Notes under the pieces: model-generated
The model's database searches: none
The model's input: the letters and a program-made list of their open reading frames with translations, nothing else
Told to the model about the DNA's origin: nothing
Made by a program: the position numbers and the translations under genes
Source: Desulfovibrio sp.
GTDB taxonomy: Bacteria > Desulfobacterota > Desulfovibrionia > Desulfovibrionales > Desulfovibrionaceae
Length of the DNA stretch: 64,000 bases
Direction of reading: 5' to 3'
Assembly (NCBI GenBank): GCA_031284485.1
Contig: JAISZT010000057.1
Coordinates: forward strand, 1 to 64,000
Part shown: piece after piece, positions 46,489-54,759 of the stretch
Layout: every line of letters begins with the position of its first letter
Numbering within the stretch: position 1 is the stretch's first letter

Positions 46489-47571
46489 ATGTACCGTAAC
46501 GCAAAAAATGTCGGGTATTACATGATAGGCCGGGGATGTCTGTCTCAACTGGGGGATATTCTGTCTCCCCTGCGCGGCGCCAGCAAAAAAAACCCGGCGG
46601 TCTTCTTTTTTGATCACTATTTCAAAAACGGCGCGCTTGCCGCCCGGTTGCCCGTGGAAGACCGGGACTTGACGGTGTACGTGGACACCGACAAGGAACC
46701 CACGACCCAAAGCGTGGACGCATACGCGCAACAGGTGAAAGATTTTTTGTCCGGCGGCAGGCCCTGCGCGCTGCTGGCCTTTGGCGGCGGCGCGACAATG
46801 GACACCTGTAAATGTGTCGGCAATTTGCTGACCAACCCCGGAAAAACGGAGGACTACCAGGGATGGGAGCTTGTCAGGCGCCCGGCCCCCCATAAAATCG
46901 CCGTGCCCACGCTTGCCGGCACCGGCTCTGAAAGCTCACGCACGGGCATCGTCTGCAATGAGGCGAAAAAACTGAAACTTGGCATGAACAGCGACTTCAC
47001 CATGTTTGAGCAGGTGATTCTGGACGCCGACCTGACGGCCACCGTGCCGCGCAACCAGTATTTCTACACGGGCATTGACACGTACATGCACTGCTTTGAA
47101 AGCATTTCGGGATCGTACCGCAACGCCGTCGTGGACGCCCTGGCCGAAAAAGCCATGAGCATGTGCAAAAACATTTTTCTTTCTGACGACATGATGAGCG
47201 ATGAAAACCGTGAGCGCATGATGATAGCCTCCTACCTCGGGGGCATGGCCGCCGGTTTTGTGGGAACGGTGCATCCGGTTTCCGCCGGTCTGAGCATGGT
47301 GCTGCACATGCCGCACGGCATTGCCAACTGCTACGCGCTTTCTGTGCAGAAAGACATATATCCTGAAGAATATAAAGATTTTATGGAGATGCTTTCACGT
47401 CAGCGCATTGATCTGCCCAAGGGCATCTGCGACAATCTGACCGACGCGCAATACAATGACCTGTATGAAGCGAGTATTGTGCATGAAAAACCGCTTACCA
47501 ACAAACTTGGCCCGGATTTTAAAAAAATTCTGACCAGGGAAAACGTTATAGAGCGTTTCAAGCGCATGTAA
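46489..47571 (+). CDS. kdnB: KdnB-like iron-containing alcohol dehydrogenase (Kdo 8-oxidase candidate)
   Basis: 360 residues. It belongs to the iron-dependent alcohol dehydrogenase group and resembles Shewanella KdnB, which oxidises the C8 hydroxyl of Kdo. FGGGATMDTCK near residue 100 binds nucleotide, PTLAGTGSESSRTGIV near residue 143, KLGMNSDFTMFEQVILD near residue 165, YTGIDTYMHCFESISG and MPHGIANCYAL hold the metal ligands. The start at 46489 has TGAGGAAC before it. The pairing with a DegT-type aminotransferase in the next gene is the KdnB/KdnA arrangement. It could also act on a related sugar acid. Confidence 0.78.
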   Translation: MYRNAKNVGYYMIGRGCLSQLGDILSPLRGASKKNPAVFFFDHYFKNGALAARLPVEDRDLTVYVDTDKEPTTQSVDAYAQQVKDFLSGGRPCALLAFGGGATMDTCKCVGNLLTNPGKTEDYQGWELVRRPAPHKIAVPTLAGTGSESSRTGIVCNEAKKLKLGMNSDFTMFEQVILDADLTATVPRNQYFYTGIDTYMHCFESISGSYRNAVVDALAEKAMSMCKNIFLSDDMMSDENRERMMIASYLGGMAAGFVGTVHPVSAGLSMVLHMPHGIANCYALSVQKDIYPEEYKDFMEMLSRQRIDLPKGICDNLTDAQYNDLYEASIVHEKPLTNKLGPDFKKILTRENVIERFKRM

Positions 47572-47590
47572 CCCGGCAGGGGAAACTCCA

Positions 47591-48775
47591 GTGGACATAA
47601 AAATCAATTTCAGCGGCCGCTCGGTCCGCTATACGGAAGAGGAAATCGCCGTGGTCGTCGAGGCCATGCGCAACGCGGATCCCCTGACGCAGGGAAAATA
47701 CATGCGCGAGTTTGAAAGCCGGTTCGCGCGCTATCAGCAAGTGCCCGAAGGAACCTGCTTCACCACCATGAACGGATGCGCGGCCCTGGAAATGTCGGCC
47801 CAGCTTTGCCGCTTCGCTCCCGGCGACGAGTTTGTCATTCCGGCGCACACCTTTACCGCTTCGGCCTATCCTTACCTTAAAAAAGGCGCTCGCCCCGTAT
47901 GGGCGGATGTGGATCTGCGCACCCGCGTCGTGACGGCGGAGACGGTTGAAAAGGCGCTGACGCCGAAGACAAAGGCTGTCGTTGTGGTGCATCTTTACGG
48001 GTATGTGGCCGACATGCCGCAGATAGCGGCGCTTTGCCGTGAACGCGGTCTTGTGCTGATTGAGGACGCGGCTCAGGCCATAGGCGCGGAAATAGACGGA
48101 AAAAAAGCCGGCAGTTTCGGCGACATGGCGATATTTTCTTTTCATTCGCACAAAAATCTGACCACCCTGGGGGAAGGCGGCATGTTGTACGTGCGCGACC
48201 CGGCCCTTGCCGCCGTTGTTCCCGGCTTGCGACACAACGGTCATTGCGCCTACACCTTTGAGCGCCCCGATTACTGGAAGCCCGCCATGGGTAATGTGGA
48301 TGTTCCTGTGCTCGGGCAAGACATGCTCATGCCCAGCAATTACTGCCTTGGCGAAGTGGAATGCGCTCTCGGCGCAAAGCTGCTGGAGCGTATTGACGCC
48401 ATCAACGACGAAAAACGTGAAAGAGCGCTCAGATTCATGGACGGGCTTGCCGATTGCCCTGAACTGGAATTTCATCGTGTTGCTTCCCGCCGTCACAATT
48501 ATCACCTGCTGGCCGCCAGAATGACGACAGGCCAGGATATGCGCGACAGATTTCTGCGCGCCATGTCCGAAGAGAAGGGCATAAAATGCGTTGTGCAGTA
48601 CCTTCCTCTCAACCGTTATGATTTCTACAAACGCCTTGGCTGCGGGCAGGCCCGCTGCCCCAATGGCGACGCGTTTTTTGACTGTATGGTTTCCTTTCCT
48701 TTTCAGCACTGGCTTACTGAAGAAGACACGGCGTACATGCTGGCCGCGACGCGTGACGTATTGCGCGGTCTTTGA
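47591..48775 (+). CDS. kdnA: KdnA-like DegT/DnrJ aminotransferase (8-amino-Kdo synthesis candidate)
   Basis: 394 residues with a GTG start preceded by GGCAGGGGAAACTCCA. PLP-dependent sugar aminotransferase family: PAHTFTASAYPYL near residue 84, IEDAAQAIGAEIDGKKAGSF near residue 157, and SFHSHKNLTTLGEGG with the Schiff-base Lys188. In Shewanella KdnA transfers an amino group from glutamate to the C8 aldehyde made by KdnB. It starts 19 bases after kdnB. Other sugar aldehydes or ketones are possible substrates. Confidence 0.78.
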   Translation: MDIKINFSGRSVRYTEEEIAVVVEAMRNADPLTQGKYMREFESRFARYQQVPEGTCFTTMNGCAALEMSAQLCRFAPGDEFVIPAHTFTASAYPYLKKGARPVWADVDLRTRVVTAETVEKALTPKTKAVVVVHLYGYVADMPQIAALCRERGLVLIEDAAQAIGAEIDGKKAGSFGDMAIFSFHSHKNLTTLGEGGMLYVRDPALAAVVPGLRHNGHCAYTFERPDYWKPAMGNVDVPVLGQDMLMPSNYCLGEVECALGAKLLERIDAINDEKRERALRFMDGLADCPELEFHRVASRRHNYHLLAARMTTGQDMRDRFLRAMSEEKGIKCVVQYLPLNRYDFYKRLGCGQARCPNGDAFFDCMVSFPFQHWLTEEDTAYMLAATRDVLRGL

Positions 48776-48796
48776 TGAACTGAATCGGAACCGTTT

Positions 48797-50425
48797 GTGA
48801 AAGAACGCTGCGTCATCATACCGGCCGTCAAAAAGAATGCCGTCATACCGGATCAACTGGTCAAAAAACTGGCCGGGGTCACGCTTATCGAGCGCGCCAT
48901 ACATACGGCGCGCTCCGTGGTTTCTGGCGATGATGTCATCGTCACCACGGACAGCGAGGAAATTTCGCTGATTTGTGAAAGATCCGGCGCAAGGTTTCGC
49001 TACAACCGGAATTTGCGTTTCAAAAGTCTTGATATTGTGGCTGAATTGCGTGACACGCTCTGTGAACTTGCCTCTCGCTATGCGCACTTTCTCATATTGC
49101 GCGCTTCCTGTCCGCTGCTGACATGGACAGACGTGGAGGACGCCTGGAAAAAATATCTGGACGCCGACGCGGACAGTCTTGTAACCGTCAAAAGCGTGCG
49201 GCAGCGCATCTGGAATGTGCGTGACGGCACACTGGAAAACCTGCTGGACGATAAAGCCGGAGAGGGGGAACAGTTTCTGGTGGAAAGCCGCGCCCTGATT
49301 ATTGTGCGGGGAAGTTTGCTGGCCGATTCCAATAATTTCAAAAAAAAACCGAAAATCATTCCTTATTTTCTCAACGAAAGGGCCATTGAAATCCAGAGTT
49401 ACCAGGACTGGTGGATATGTGAGCACCTGCTTTTGCGACGCCACGTTGTCTTTGTCGTGGCGGGCTATCCCGCCATCGGCATGGGGCATGTGTACCGGGC
49501 GCTTATGCTGGCGCATGAAATCACCAACCACAGGATCACTTTTGTCTGTACGCGCCAAAGCGAACTGGCTGTGGAAAGCATCGCCAGAAAAGACTACCGC
49601 AGTGTGCGCCAGGGGCAGGAACCACTGGCGGAGGTCGTGCTGAAGCTCCGTCCTGACCTCGTTGTCAACGATATCCTGAATACGGATGTTCCCTATATGG
49701 GGCGGCTGACCGCCGCCGGCGTAAAATGCGTCAATTTTGAGGATGAAGGCCCCGGCGCCGATATGGCGCAGCTTGTGATCAACGCGCTTTATGAAAGCGC
49801 CCGGAGCACTCGGCGCCTGCGTTGCGGGCCGGAATATTTTTGTTTGCGCGACGAGTTCGCGGGCGCCGCGCGCAATAAATTGCGCGAGGATGTGAAAGTG
49901 TTGCTCATCACCTTCGGGGGCACGGATTCCCGCAATTTTTCCCGGCGCGTGTTTGACATTGTTGAGCCGATCTGCCGAGGTATGGGCATTGCCGTCCGCC
50001 TTGTGGCGGGGCCCGGCTACGCGCATAAAAAATCCATGGAAGACCATTTGCAAAAACTGGACAATCCCCTGGTTGAATTCACCTGGGCCACCAACGCGAT
50101 GAGCCGCATGATGGAAGGCGCTGATCTGGCTATCTGCTCGGCCGGACGCACCGTGTACGAGCTTGCCCACATGCGCATCCCCGGCATGGTGGCGGCGCAT
50201 CATGAACGTGAGGCGCGCCACACATTTGCCCGCCCACGTAACGGGTTCACTTTTTTAGGGATTATGGACAGGATTGACGATGTAAAAATACGCAACGTGT
50301 TTCTGGCGATGCTGCGTTATCCCAGACGGGCGCGGTTTTTTGAGCGGCAAAGCCGTCTTGACTTTACCGGAAACAAGACAAGGGTAGTGGGATTGATGCT
50401 GGAGAAAATCACAAGGCAAGGATAA
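48797..50425 (+). CDS. CMP-sugar synthetase fused to a PseG-like domain
   Basis: 542 residues, GTG start. Residues 1 to about 215 resemble acylneuraminate/Kdo cytidylyltransferases (CVIIPAVKKNAVIPDQLVKK, VTTDSEEISLICERSGA, LILRASCPLLTWTDVEDAW), although the usual RxGSK(R) loop is altered. Residues from about 215 match PseG/UDP-sugar hydrolases and related GT-B proteins: GYPAIGMGHVYRALMLAHE, FEDEGPGAD, LITFGGTD and CSAGRTVYELAHM. PseG removes UDP in pseudaminic acid synthesis. The fusion suggests both domains act on one acidic-sugar route. It follows kdnA by 21 bases. The exact substrate is not clear. Confidence 0.72.
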   Translation: MKERCVIIPAVKKNAVIPDQLVKKLAGVTLIERAIHTARSVVSGDDVIVTTDSEEISLICERSGARFRYNRNLRFKSLDIVAELRDTLCELASRYAHFLILRASCPLLTWTDVEDAWKKYLDADADSLVTVKSVRQRIWNVRDGTLENLLDDKAGEGEQFLVESRALIIVRGSLLADSNNFKKKPKIIPYFLNERAIEIQSYQDWWICEHLLLRRHVVFVVAGYPAIGMGHVYRALMLAHEITNHRITFVCTRQSELAVESIARKDYRSVRQGQEPLAEVVLKLRPDLVVNDILNTDVPYMGRLTAAGVKCVNFEDEGPGADMAQLVINALYESARSTRRLRCGPEYFCLRDEFAGAARNKLREDVKVLLITFGGTDSRNFSRRVFDIVEPICRGMGIAVRLVAGPGYAHKKSMEDHLQKLDNPLVEFTWATNAMSRMMEGADLAICSAGRTVYELAHMRIPGMVAAHHEREARHTFARPRNGFTFLGIMDRIDDVKIRNVFLAMLRYPRRARFFERQSRLDFTGNKTRVVGLMLEKITRQG

Positions 50426-50430
50426 ATTTT

Positions 50431-51156
50431 GTGTCGAAAAAAGTAAAAACGGGCAGGACGGTGGCCGTCATTCAGGCGCGGCTCGGTTCAAGCCGGCTGC
50501 CCATGAAATCCCTGCTCTGTCTGCGTGATCTGCCCGTGGTCAACTGGGTGGCCCACAGGCTTTCGCAAGCCTCGCGGCTTGACGGCATTGTGGCGGCCAT
50601 TCCGGACACAAGGCTTGATCAGGCGCTGTTTGAACATTTGCGGCGTCACAATATACCGTGCGTCGCCGGCCCGGAAGACGATGTGCTGGCCCGGATGCTG
50701 CTGGCCGCCAAAACTTGTGATGCCGGCCTTGTGGTGCGCGTGTGCGCGGACAATCCCCTGATCTGGGGGGAAGCCGTAGACCGTTTGCTGGCGCACTATG
50801 AAAGTGCGGCCTGCGATTACGCCTACAATCACATACCCAGAAACAATCTCTGGCCCGACGGCCTGGGGGCGGAAGTTGTTTCCCGCGATCTTCTGGAAGG
50901 ACTTGAGGCGAAGGCGAAGCAGCCCTCACAGCGTGAACACTGCCTGAATTATATATGGGACAATGCCGCGAGTTTTCGTATTTCCACGTTTGACCCGGCG
51001 GAACCCTGGCTGCGACGTCCCGACCTCAAGCTGGACATGGACAGCCCGGAAGATTTCCGGCGCCTGTCGCTGCTGCCTTTGCATCCGGATATGGACGCGA
51101 AGGCCATTGTGAGGATTTTTCGGAAGACATTGCCACAATCCGCATCCGTCTTGTAG
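50431..51156 (+). CDS. SpsF-like cytidylyltransferase
   Basis: 241 residues, GTG start, 5 bases past the fusion gene. VAVIQARLGSSRLPMKSLL near residue 11 is the nucleotide-binding signature of the SpsF/glycosyltransferase-2-like cytidylyltransferases; VRVCADNPLI carries the metal-binding Asp. Such proteins activate acidic or aminated sugars in spore-coat, flagellar-glycan or surface polysaccharide pathways. As a second cytidylyltransferase in this operon it may be the enzyme that makes the CMP form of the final sugar. It ends the operon. Confidence 0.75.
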   Translation: MSKKVKTGRTVAVIQARLGSSRLPMKSLLCLRDLPVVNWVAHRLSQASRLDGIVAAIPDTRLDQALFEHLRRHNIPCVAGPEDDVLARMLLAAKTCDAGLVVRVCADNPLIWGEAVDRLLAHYESAACDYAYNHIPRNNLWPDGLGAEVVSRDLLEGLEAKAKQPSQREHCLNYIWDNAASFRISTFDPAEPWLRRPDLKLDMDSPEDFRRLSLLPLHPDMDAKAIVRIFRKTLPQSASVL

Positions 51157-51478
51157 AAGGACCAGGAAAATTTTCGTGTACGGCGTTTACGAGAACCTGC
51201 GCCGCTCGACGCGGTCATGGATTCGAGCGGGTGGGAGGTTTTTCCAGCACGGATCTGAAACCGTTACGTGCCCCTGCGCTGACGCGGTTCGCCGTTTGCT
51301 TTTTTTTGTTTTCTGTGTGGATTTTGCTTCTTGTCCTCGTCCCGGATGACGGGCATAATCCGTCGATAAAGCCTCCAAATACACGGGGAGACGCCATGAA
51401 GGCGCAATTGACCATACCCGGCGGACAGCCTGCCTGCGCGAGAGTCCGGCCAAACGTATTACGCAAGTGCGGGCCGTT
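51157..51478 (+). other. Intergenic region with possible terminator and short upstream reading frame
   Basis: The 322 bases between the sugar operon and rsmD show two things. First, CGGTTCGCCG followed by TTTGCTTTTTTTT near 51284-51307 is a weak terminator-like element. Second, a 31-codon frame begins at 51396 (MKAQLTIPGG...) after CGGGGAG and ends at 51491, overlapping the rsmD start by 13 bases. Its composition is not clearly protein-like; it could be a coupling leader for rsmD, which lacks a good ribosome binding site. Confidence 0.3.
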
Positions 51479-52057
51479 ATGCGCATCATAGCGGGAACGC
51501 TGGGCGGGCGCAGGCTGAAAACCGTGGAAGGCGAAGGCATGCGCCCGGCCATGGGCAGAACGCGCGAGGCCCTGTTTTCCATGCTAGCCTCACGTGGCAT
51601 TGACTGGCAATACGCGAGTGCGCTTGATCTTTTTGCGGGCAGCGGCAGTCTTGCCTTTGAAGCTGTCAGCCGCGGCGCGCGGCACGCCCTGCTGGTGGAA
51701 AACGCGAACGCGGCGGTGCGCTGCCTGCGTGAGAATATCCGGTTCCTGGGCATTGAGGCGCGGACGCGCGTGGTCAAAGACGACGCGCTGCGTTTTCTTG
51801 GGCAGTTGCCCGATCAGCGCCAGACCGCGCTCTTTAATCTTGTCTTCATTGACCCGCCCTACGGCAAAAACCTGACGGAGCCTGTGCTACGCCGCCTTGT
51901 CAACAACAACTGGCTGGCGGCCCGGGCTTTTGTCACGGCGGAGATAGAAAAAGACGCCGCCTTCGCCACACCCGATGCGCTTGTCCCGCTGGCCGACAGG
52001 CTTTTCGGCCAGACCCGCGTGTGCGTCTGGCGCATGGAAGATCGCGCTTCGGGCTGA
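51479..52057 (+). CDS. rsmD: 16S rRNA (guanine-966 N2)-methyltransferase
   Basis: 192 residues from MRIIAGTLGGRRL. The SAM-binding motif ALDLFAGSGSLAFEAVSRGA is near residue 48, and the catalytic IDPPYGKNL near residue 128. It methylates G966 during small-subunit assembly. Two in-frame ATG codons (51467 and 51479) are possible; the second fits the usual N-terminus. It is often linked to coaD in other bacteria, but not here. Confidence 0.93.
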   Translation: MRIIAGTLGGRRLKTVEGEGMRPAMGRTREALFSMLASRGIDWQYASALDLFAGSGSLAFEAVSRGARHALLVENANAAVRCLRENIRFLGIEARTRVVKDDALRFLGQLPDQRQTALFNLVFIDPPYGKNLTEPVLRRLVNNNWLAARAFVTAEIEKDAAFATPDALVPLADRLFGQTRVCVWRMEDRASG

Positions 52058-52092
52058 CGATTCGTGGCGGCGCTCTTCAGAATCCGCGGCAC

Positions 52093-52800
52093 TCAGCTTT
52101 TGGCCATCTCAATCACCAGCATGTGGGAATTTTCCCCGGCCTTGACGGCGATATTTTCCTCAACAATCTCCAGCGCGTCACGCATGTTCAAAGCGACGCC
52201 GTTGATTTCGGACTGCCCTTCAATCAGAACAAAATACGCCTGCCGTCCCTTGTTGACCTCAAAGTCGAGCGTCCTGCCCTTGTCCAGCAGGCTTGCGTAA
52301 ACGTTGACATCGGCATGCACGCTGATCGGGGCCTCGGATTGCGGGTTGCCATAGCGCGCGGCAACGGGCATCCAACGGTTGTCCCGCTCATGAAGCTCAA
52401 ACCGGTGGCTGCCGTAACTGGGGAGATAACCGTCCCTGTCGGGCAGAATCCAGATTTGCAAAAAACGGAGCGCCGAATCGCCCAGGTTGTATTCGCTGTG
52501 GTGCACGCCGGTACCCGCGCTCATGTACTGCACCTGCCCCCTGGTCAATGTTTCCCGGTTTTGCATACTGTCCGCGTGCGTCAACTCGCCCTCGACAACG
52601 TAGGACAGAATTTCCATATTCCGATGCGGATGCGTGCCAAAACCGGTGTCGGGCTGAACAAGATCGTCATTAAGCACCCGGAGCACGCCAAAGTTGATGT
52701 TCTCAGGGTTACGGTAGTCGGCAAAGGAAAAATGAAAATGACTGTCAAGCCACCCGTGAATGCCGCGCCCCATCTTTTTGCTGTCTATATATCGCAACAT
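52093..52800 (-). CDS. Pirin-family protein
   Basis: 235 residues, bicupin. GWLDSHFHFSFADYRNPENI near residue 14, GFGTHPHRNMEILSYVVEGE with two metal-binding His near residue 54, and AGTGVHHSEYN near residue 95. Related bacterial proteins have quercetin-dioxygenase or redox-sensor activity. The ATG at 52800 follows CTGGAGGCGTT and was chosen over 52821. It is a single gene, convergent with rsmD, with 111 bases to the LarA-family gene end. Confidence 0.9.
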   Translation of the reverse strand: MLRYIDSKKMGRGIHGWLDSHFHFSFADYRNPENINFGVLRVLNDDLVQPDTGFGTHPHRNMEILSYVVEGELTHADSMQNRETLTRGQVQYMSAGTGVHHSEYNLGDSALRFLQIWILPDRDGYLPSYGSHRFELHERDNRWMPVAARYGNPQSEAPISVHADVNVYASLLDKGRTLDFEVNKGRQAYFVLIEGQSEINGVALNMRDALEIVEENIAVKAGENSHMLVIEMAKS

Positions 52801-52911
52801 AACGCCTCCAGAATGTTTCAATCCACAACCGGCTCCATTCGCCTATTGACTCTGCTGTCTTTGCCCGTAGCTTCCTATGTCGCAACGGCTAAAGTGACTC
52901 CGCCCCGATTG

Positions 52912-54177
52912 TTAACCGCGCTGTACCGGCAGGGCCAGTGAACCGTCGGGCAGATAGGCCCAGGTGGCGTCCGGCCCGTATTCGGCCAGAAGCTTGTCCA
53001 CGGCTTCCTGAACAGTTGCGGCCTTTTTTGCCCAAATGAGCGAACTTTCGTCCTCGGTCAGCGTGGAAACGAGGTACACTTCCTTTTCGGCGGCGACCTT
53101 GGCAAAACCGTAGGCCTTGTGCCCGCCCAGCACAAAGTTCGCCTTGATTTCCCGCATTACCTTCGCCGGTTCCCAGCGGCGGCGTATCCAGTCTTCAAAA
53201 GTGGCCTCCGCCCATTTTTCCGGGCATTCCGCAGCCAGGATAATGGCCCCGCCGGGGCGGGTAATGCGGTCGGCGTGATCCAGCCCCTTTTGGGCCTGAT
53301 AGACGTTGATGTCGCGCGGACGCCCGCTGGCGCAGGTGACGGCGATATCCACCTGCCTGTCAAAGGGCACCTCGTACATTGAGGCGGAAACGTCAACAGC
53401 CTTGCGCCACGCCGCGTGCACCTCGCCCGCCGCCACATGGACGACTTCCCTGGATTCGTTGGTGACCACGTTCAGGATGAAATCCACGCCTGCCTGCCTT
53501 GCCGCCTCAATCATCTCGTTGCTCACCGGATTCTCGTCAATGGGGGGCAGATAATCCATAAGTTCCACCATGCGGGCATGGTTTTTTTCCACCGTTTCCT
53601 TGGCCACGAGACCCGGCAAAACAGATTTGCGGCCGCCGGAATACCCGGCAAAATAGTGCGGCATGACCACGCCGAGGGTGATCAGAAAATCCGCTTCCAC
53701 AGCCATGCGGTTCATAATGAATTCATAGCCGGACTTGAAAACGCCGAGTTTGACCAGATTGGATTCATCCAGCCCGTCATGATTGACGATTTTAAAGCGG
53801 CGAACGATCTCTTCGCCGTATACTTCCCTGTTTTGCGCGTCGGTGTGCGGATCGTGGATGCCCGTCGCGATAATCAGCGTCACCTGCTCGTCCTTGATGC
53901 CGGCCTGGGCGAAAATCTCCAGCATGGGCGGAAAGATCACGTCATAGGGCGTCGGACGGGTTATGTCGTTGACGACGATAACCACGGTTTTGGGATTTTT
54001 GGCGCGCAGCATCTCCAGCAATGGAGGCGTGCCGGCAGGATTTTGCAGAGCCTTGCGCGTTTCGCCGACGGGATCGGCCAGGCCTTTTTTGCTGTTCGTT
54101 CTGATGGTGAGCGGCCTGATGCTGTCAGGCAGGGTAAAATTCACTGTGGATTTGCCGTAGGCCAGTTCGTATTGCAT
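52912..54177 (-). CDS. LarA-family nickel-pincer racemase/epimerase
   Basis: 421 residues. It shows the LarA catalytic elements: HYFAGYSGGRKSVLPG near residue 175 (His and the pincer-bearing Lys) and NHARM near residue 200, with ATGIHDPHTD and VVNDITRPTPYDV upstream. LarA-type enzymes racemise or epimerise 2-hydroxy acids; homologues that act on malate and other acids are known. The cofactor genes larBCE are not in the window. It is the last gene of an operon after LeuC/LeuD-like hydro-lyase genes, in a region rich in malate and fumarate enzymes, so malate or a related hydroxy acid is the favoured substrate. Confidence 0.82.
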   Translation of the reverse strand: MQYELAYGKSTVNFTLPDSIRPLTIRTNSKKGLADPVGETRKALQNPAGTPPLLEMLRAKNPKTVVIVVNDITRPTPYDVIFPPMLEIFAQAGIKDEQVTLIIATGIHDPHTDAQNREVYGEEIVRRFKIVNHDGLDESNLVKLGVFKSGYEFIMNRMAVEADFLITLGVVMPHYFAGYSGGRKSVLPGLVAKETVEKNHARMVELMDYLPPIDENPVSNEMIEAARQAGVDFILNVVTNESREVVHVAAGEVHAAWRKAVDVSASMYEVPFDRQVDIAVTCASGRPRDINVYQAQKGLDHADRITRPGGAIILAAECPEKWAEATFEDWIRRRWEPAKVMREIKANFVLGGHKAYGFAKVAAEKEVYLVSTLTEDESSLIWAKKAATVQEAVDKLLAEYGPDATWAYLPDGSLALPVQRG

Positions 54178-54235
54178 GATGTGCCTCTCTTTTTAGATTT
54201 CAGACAAAAATTGCGGGACGCAATTTTATTACTTT

Positions 54236-54736
54236 TTATTGCAACTGTTTTTGCAGCAGCGGTTTTATGCCGCCGTTTTCCAGAATATGCATCATGTATT
54301 CGGTGACGACTTCCGCCCGGGCGATAACCTTGCCCGCCGCATCGGTTATTTCGCCGCTTTTCACGTCTATGGCGATAGTATCCCCGGTTTGCACCTTCGT
54401 GTGCAGATCAGGGCACACCAGAAGGGGCAGCCCGAGGTTGATGCCGTTGCGGTAGAATATACGCCCGAAAGAAGGCGCGACAACAGCTCCCACAGCCACG
54501 GCCTTCAGGGTGATGGCCGCGTGCTCACGGCTGGAGCCGCAGCCGAAATTGCTGTCGGCGACAATAAAATCACCCGGTTTGCAGGAGGAGGCAAACGTGG
54601 GGTCGGCCCCTTCCATGGCGTGCTTTGCCACATCGGGCACGTCGGTCAACTCCACAAAACGCCCCGGATATATCTGATCCGTGTCAATATTTTTTCCAAA
54701 AAGGAAAACACGTCCGCGCAGTGGTTTATCAAACAT
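54236..54736 (-). CDS. LeuD-like hydro-lyase small subunit
   Basis: 166 residues, the short LeuD type. NIDTDQIYPGRFVELTDVPD begins it, and NFGCGSSREHAAITLK near residue 63 is the active-site segment. The substrate-selecting loop, YLRT in homoaconitases and YLxx in isopropylmalate isomerases, reads FVEL here, which argues against both. GAGGGAACTGCA precedes the ATG. It follows the large subunit by 23 bases and precedes the LarA-family gene. Candidate reactions are dehydration of D-malate, citramalate or a dimethylmalate. Confidence 0.8.
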   Translation of the reverse strand: MFDKPLRGRVFLFGKNIDTDQIYPGRFVELTDVPDVAKHAMEGADPTFASSCKPGDFIVADSNFGCGSSREHAAITLKAVAVGAVVAPSFGRIFYRNGINLGLPLLVCPDLHTKVQTGDTIAIDVKSGEITDAAGKVIARAEVVTEYMMHILENGGIKPLLQKQLQ

Positions 54737-54759
54737 TGCAGTTCCCTCGTTCCTGAAAG

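Noticed and set aside
47558-50221. An 887-codon minus-strand open frame across the kdnA/cytidylyltransferase genes
   Set aside because: It is His- and Gly-rich without known motifs and lies opposite three plus-strand genes with strong family matches and proper start sites.
51231-51395. GTG-started extension with a hydrophobic stretch (FAVCFFLFSVWILLLVLV) before rsmD
   Set aside because: It passes through the T-rich terminator-like element, which creates the Phe/Leu run, and has no convincing start signal.
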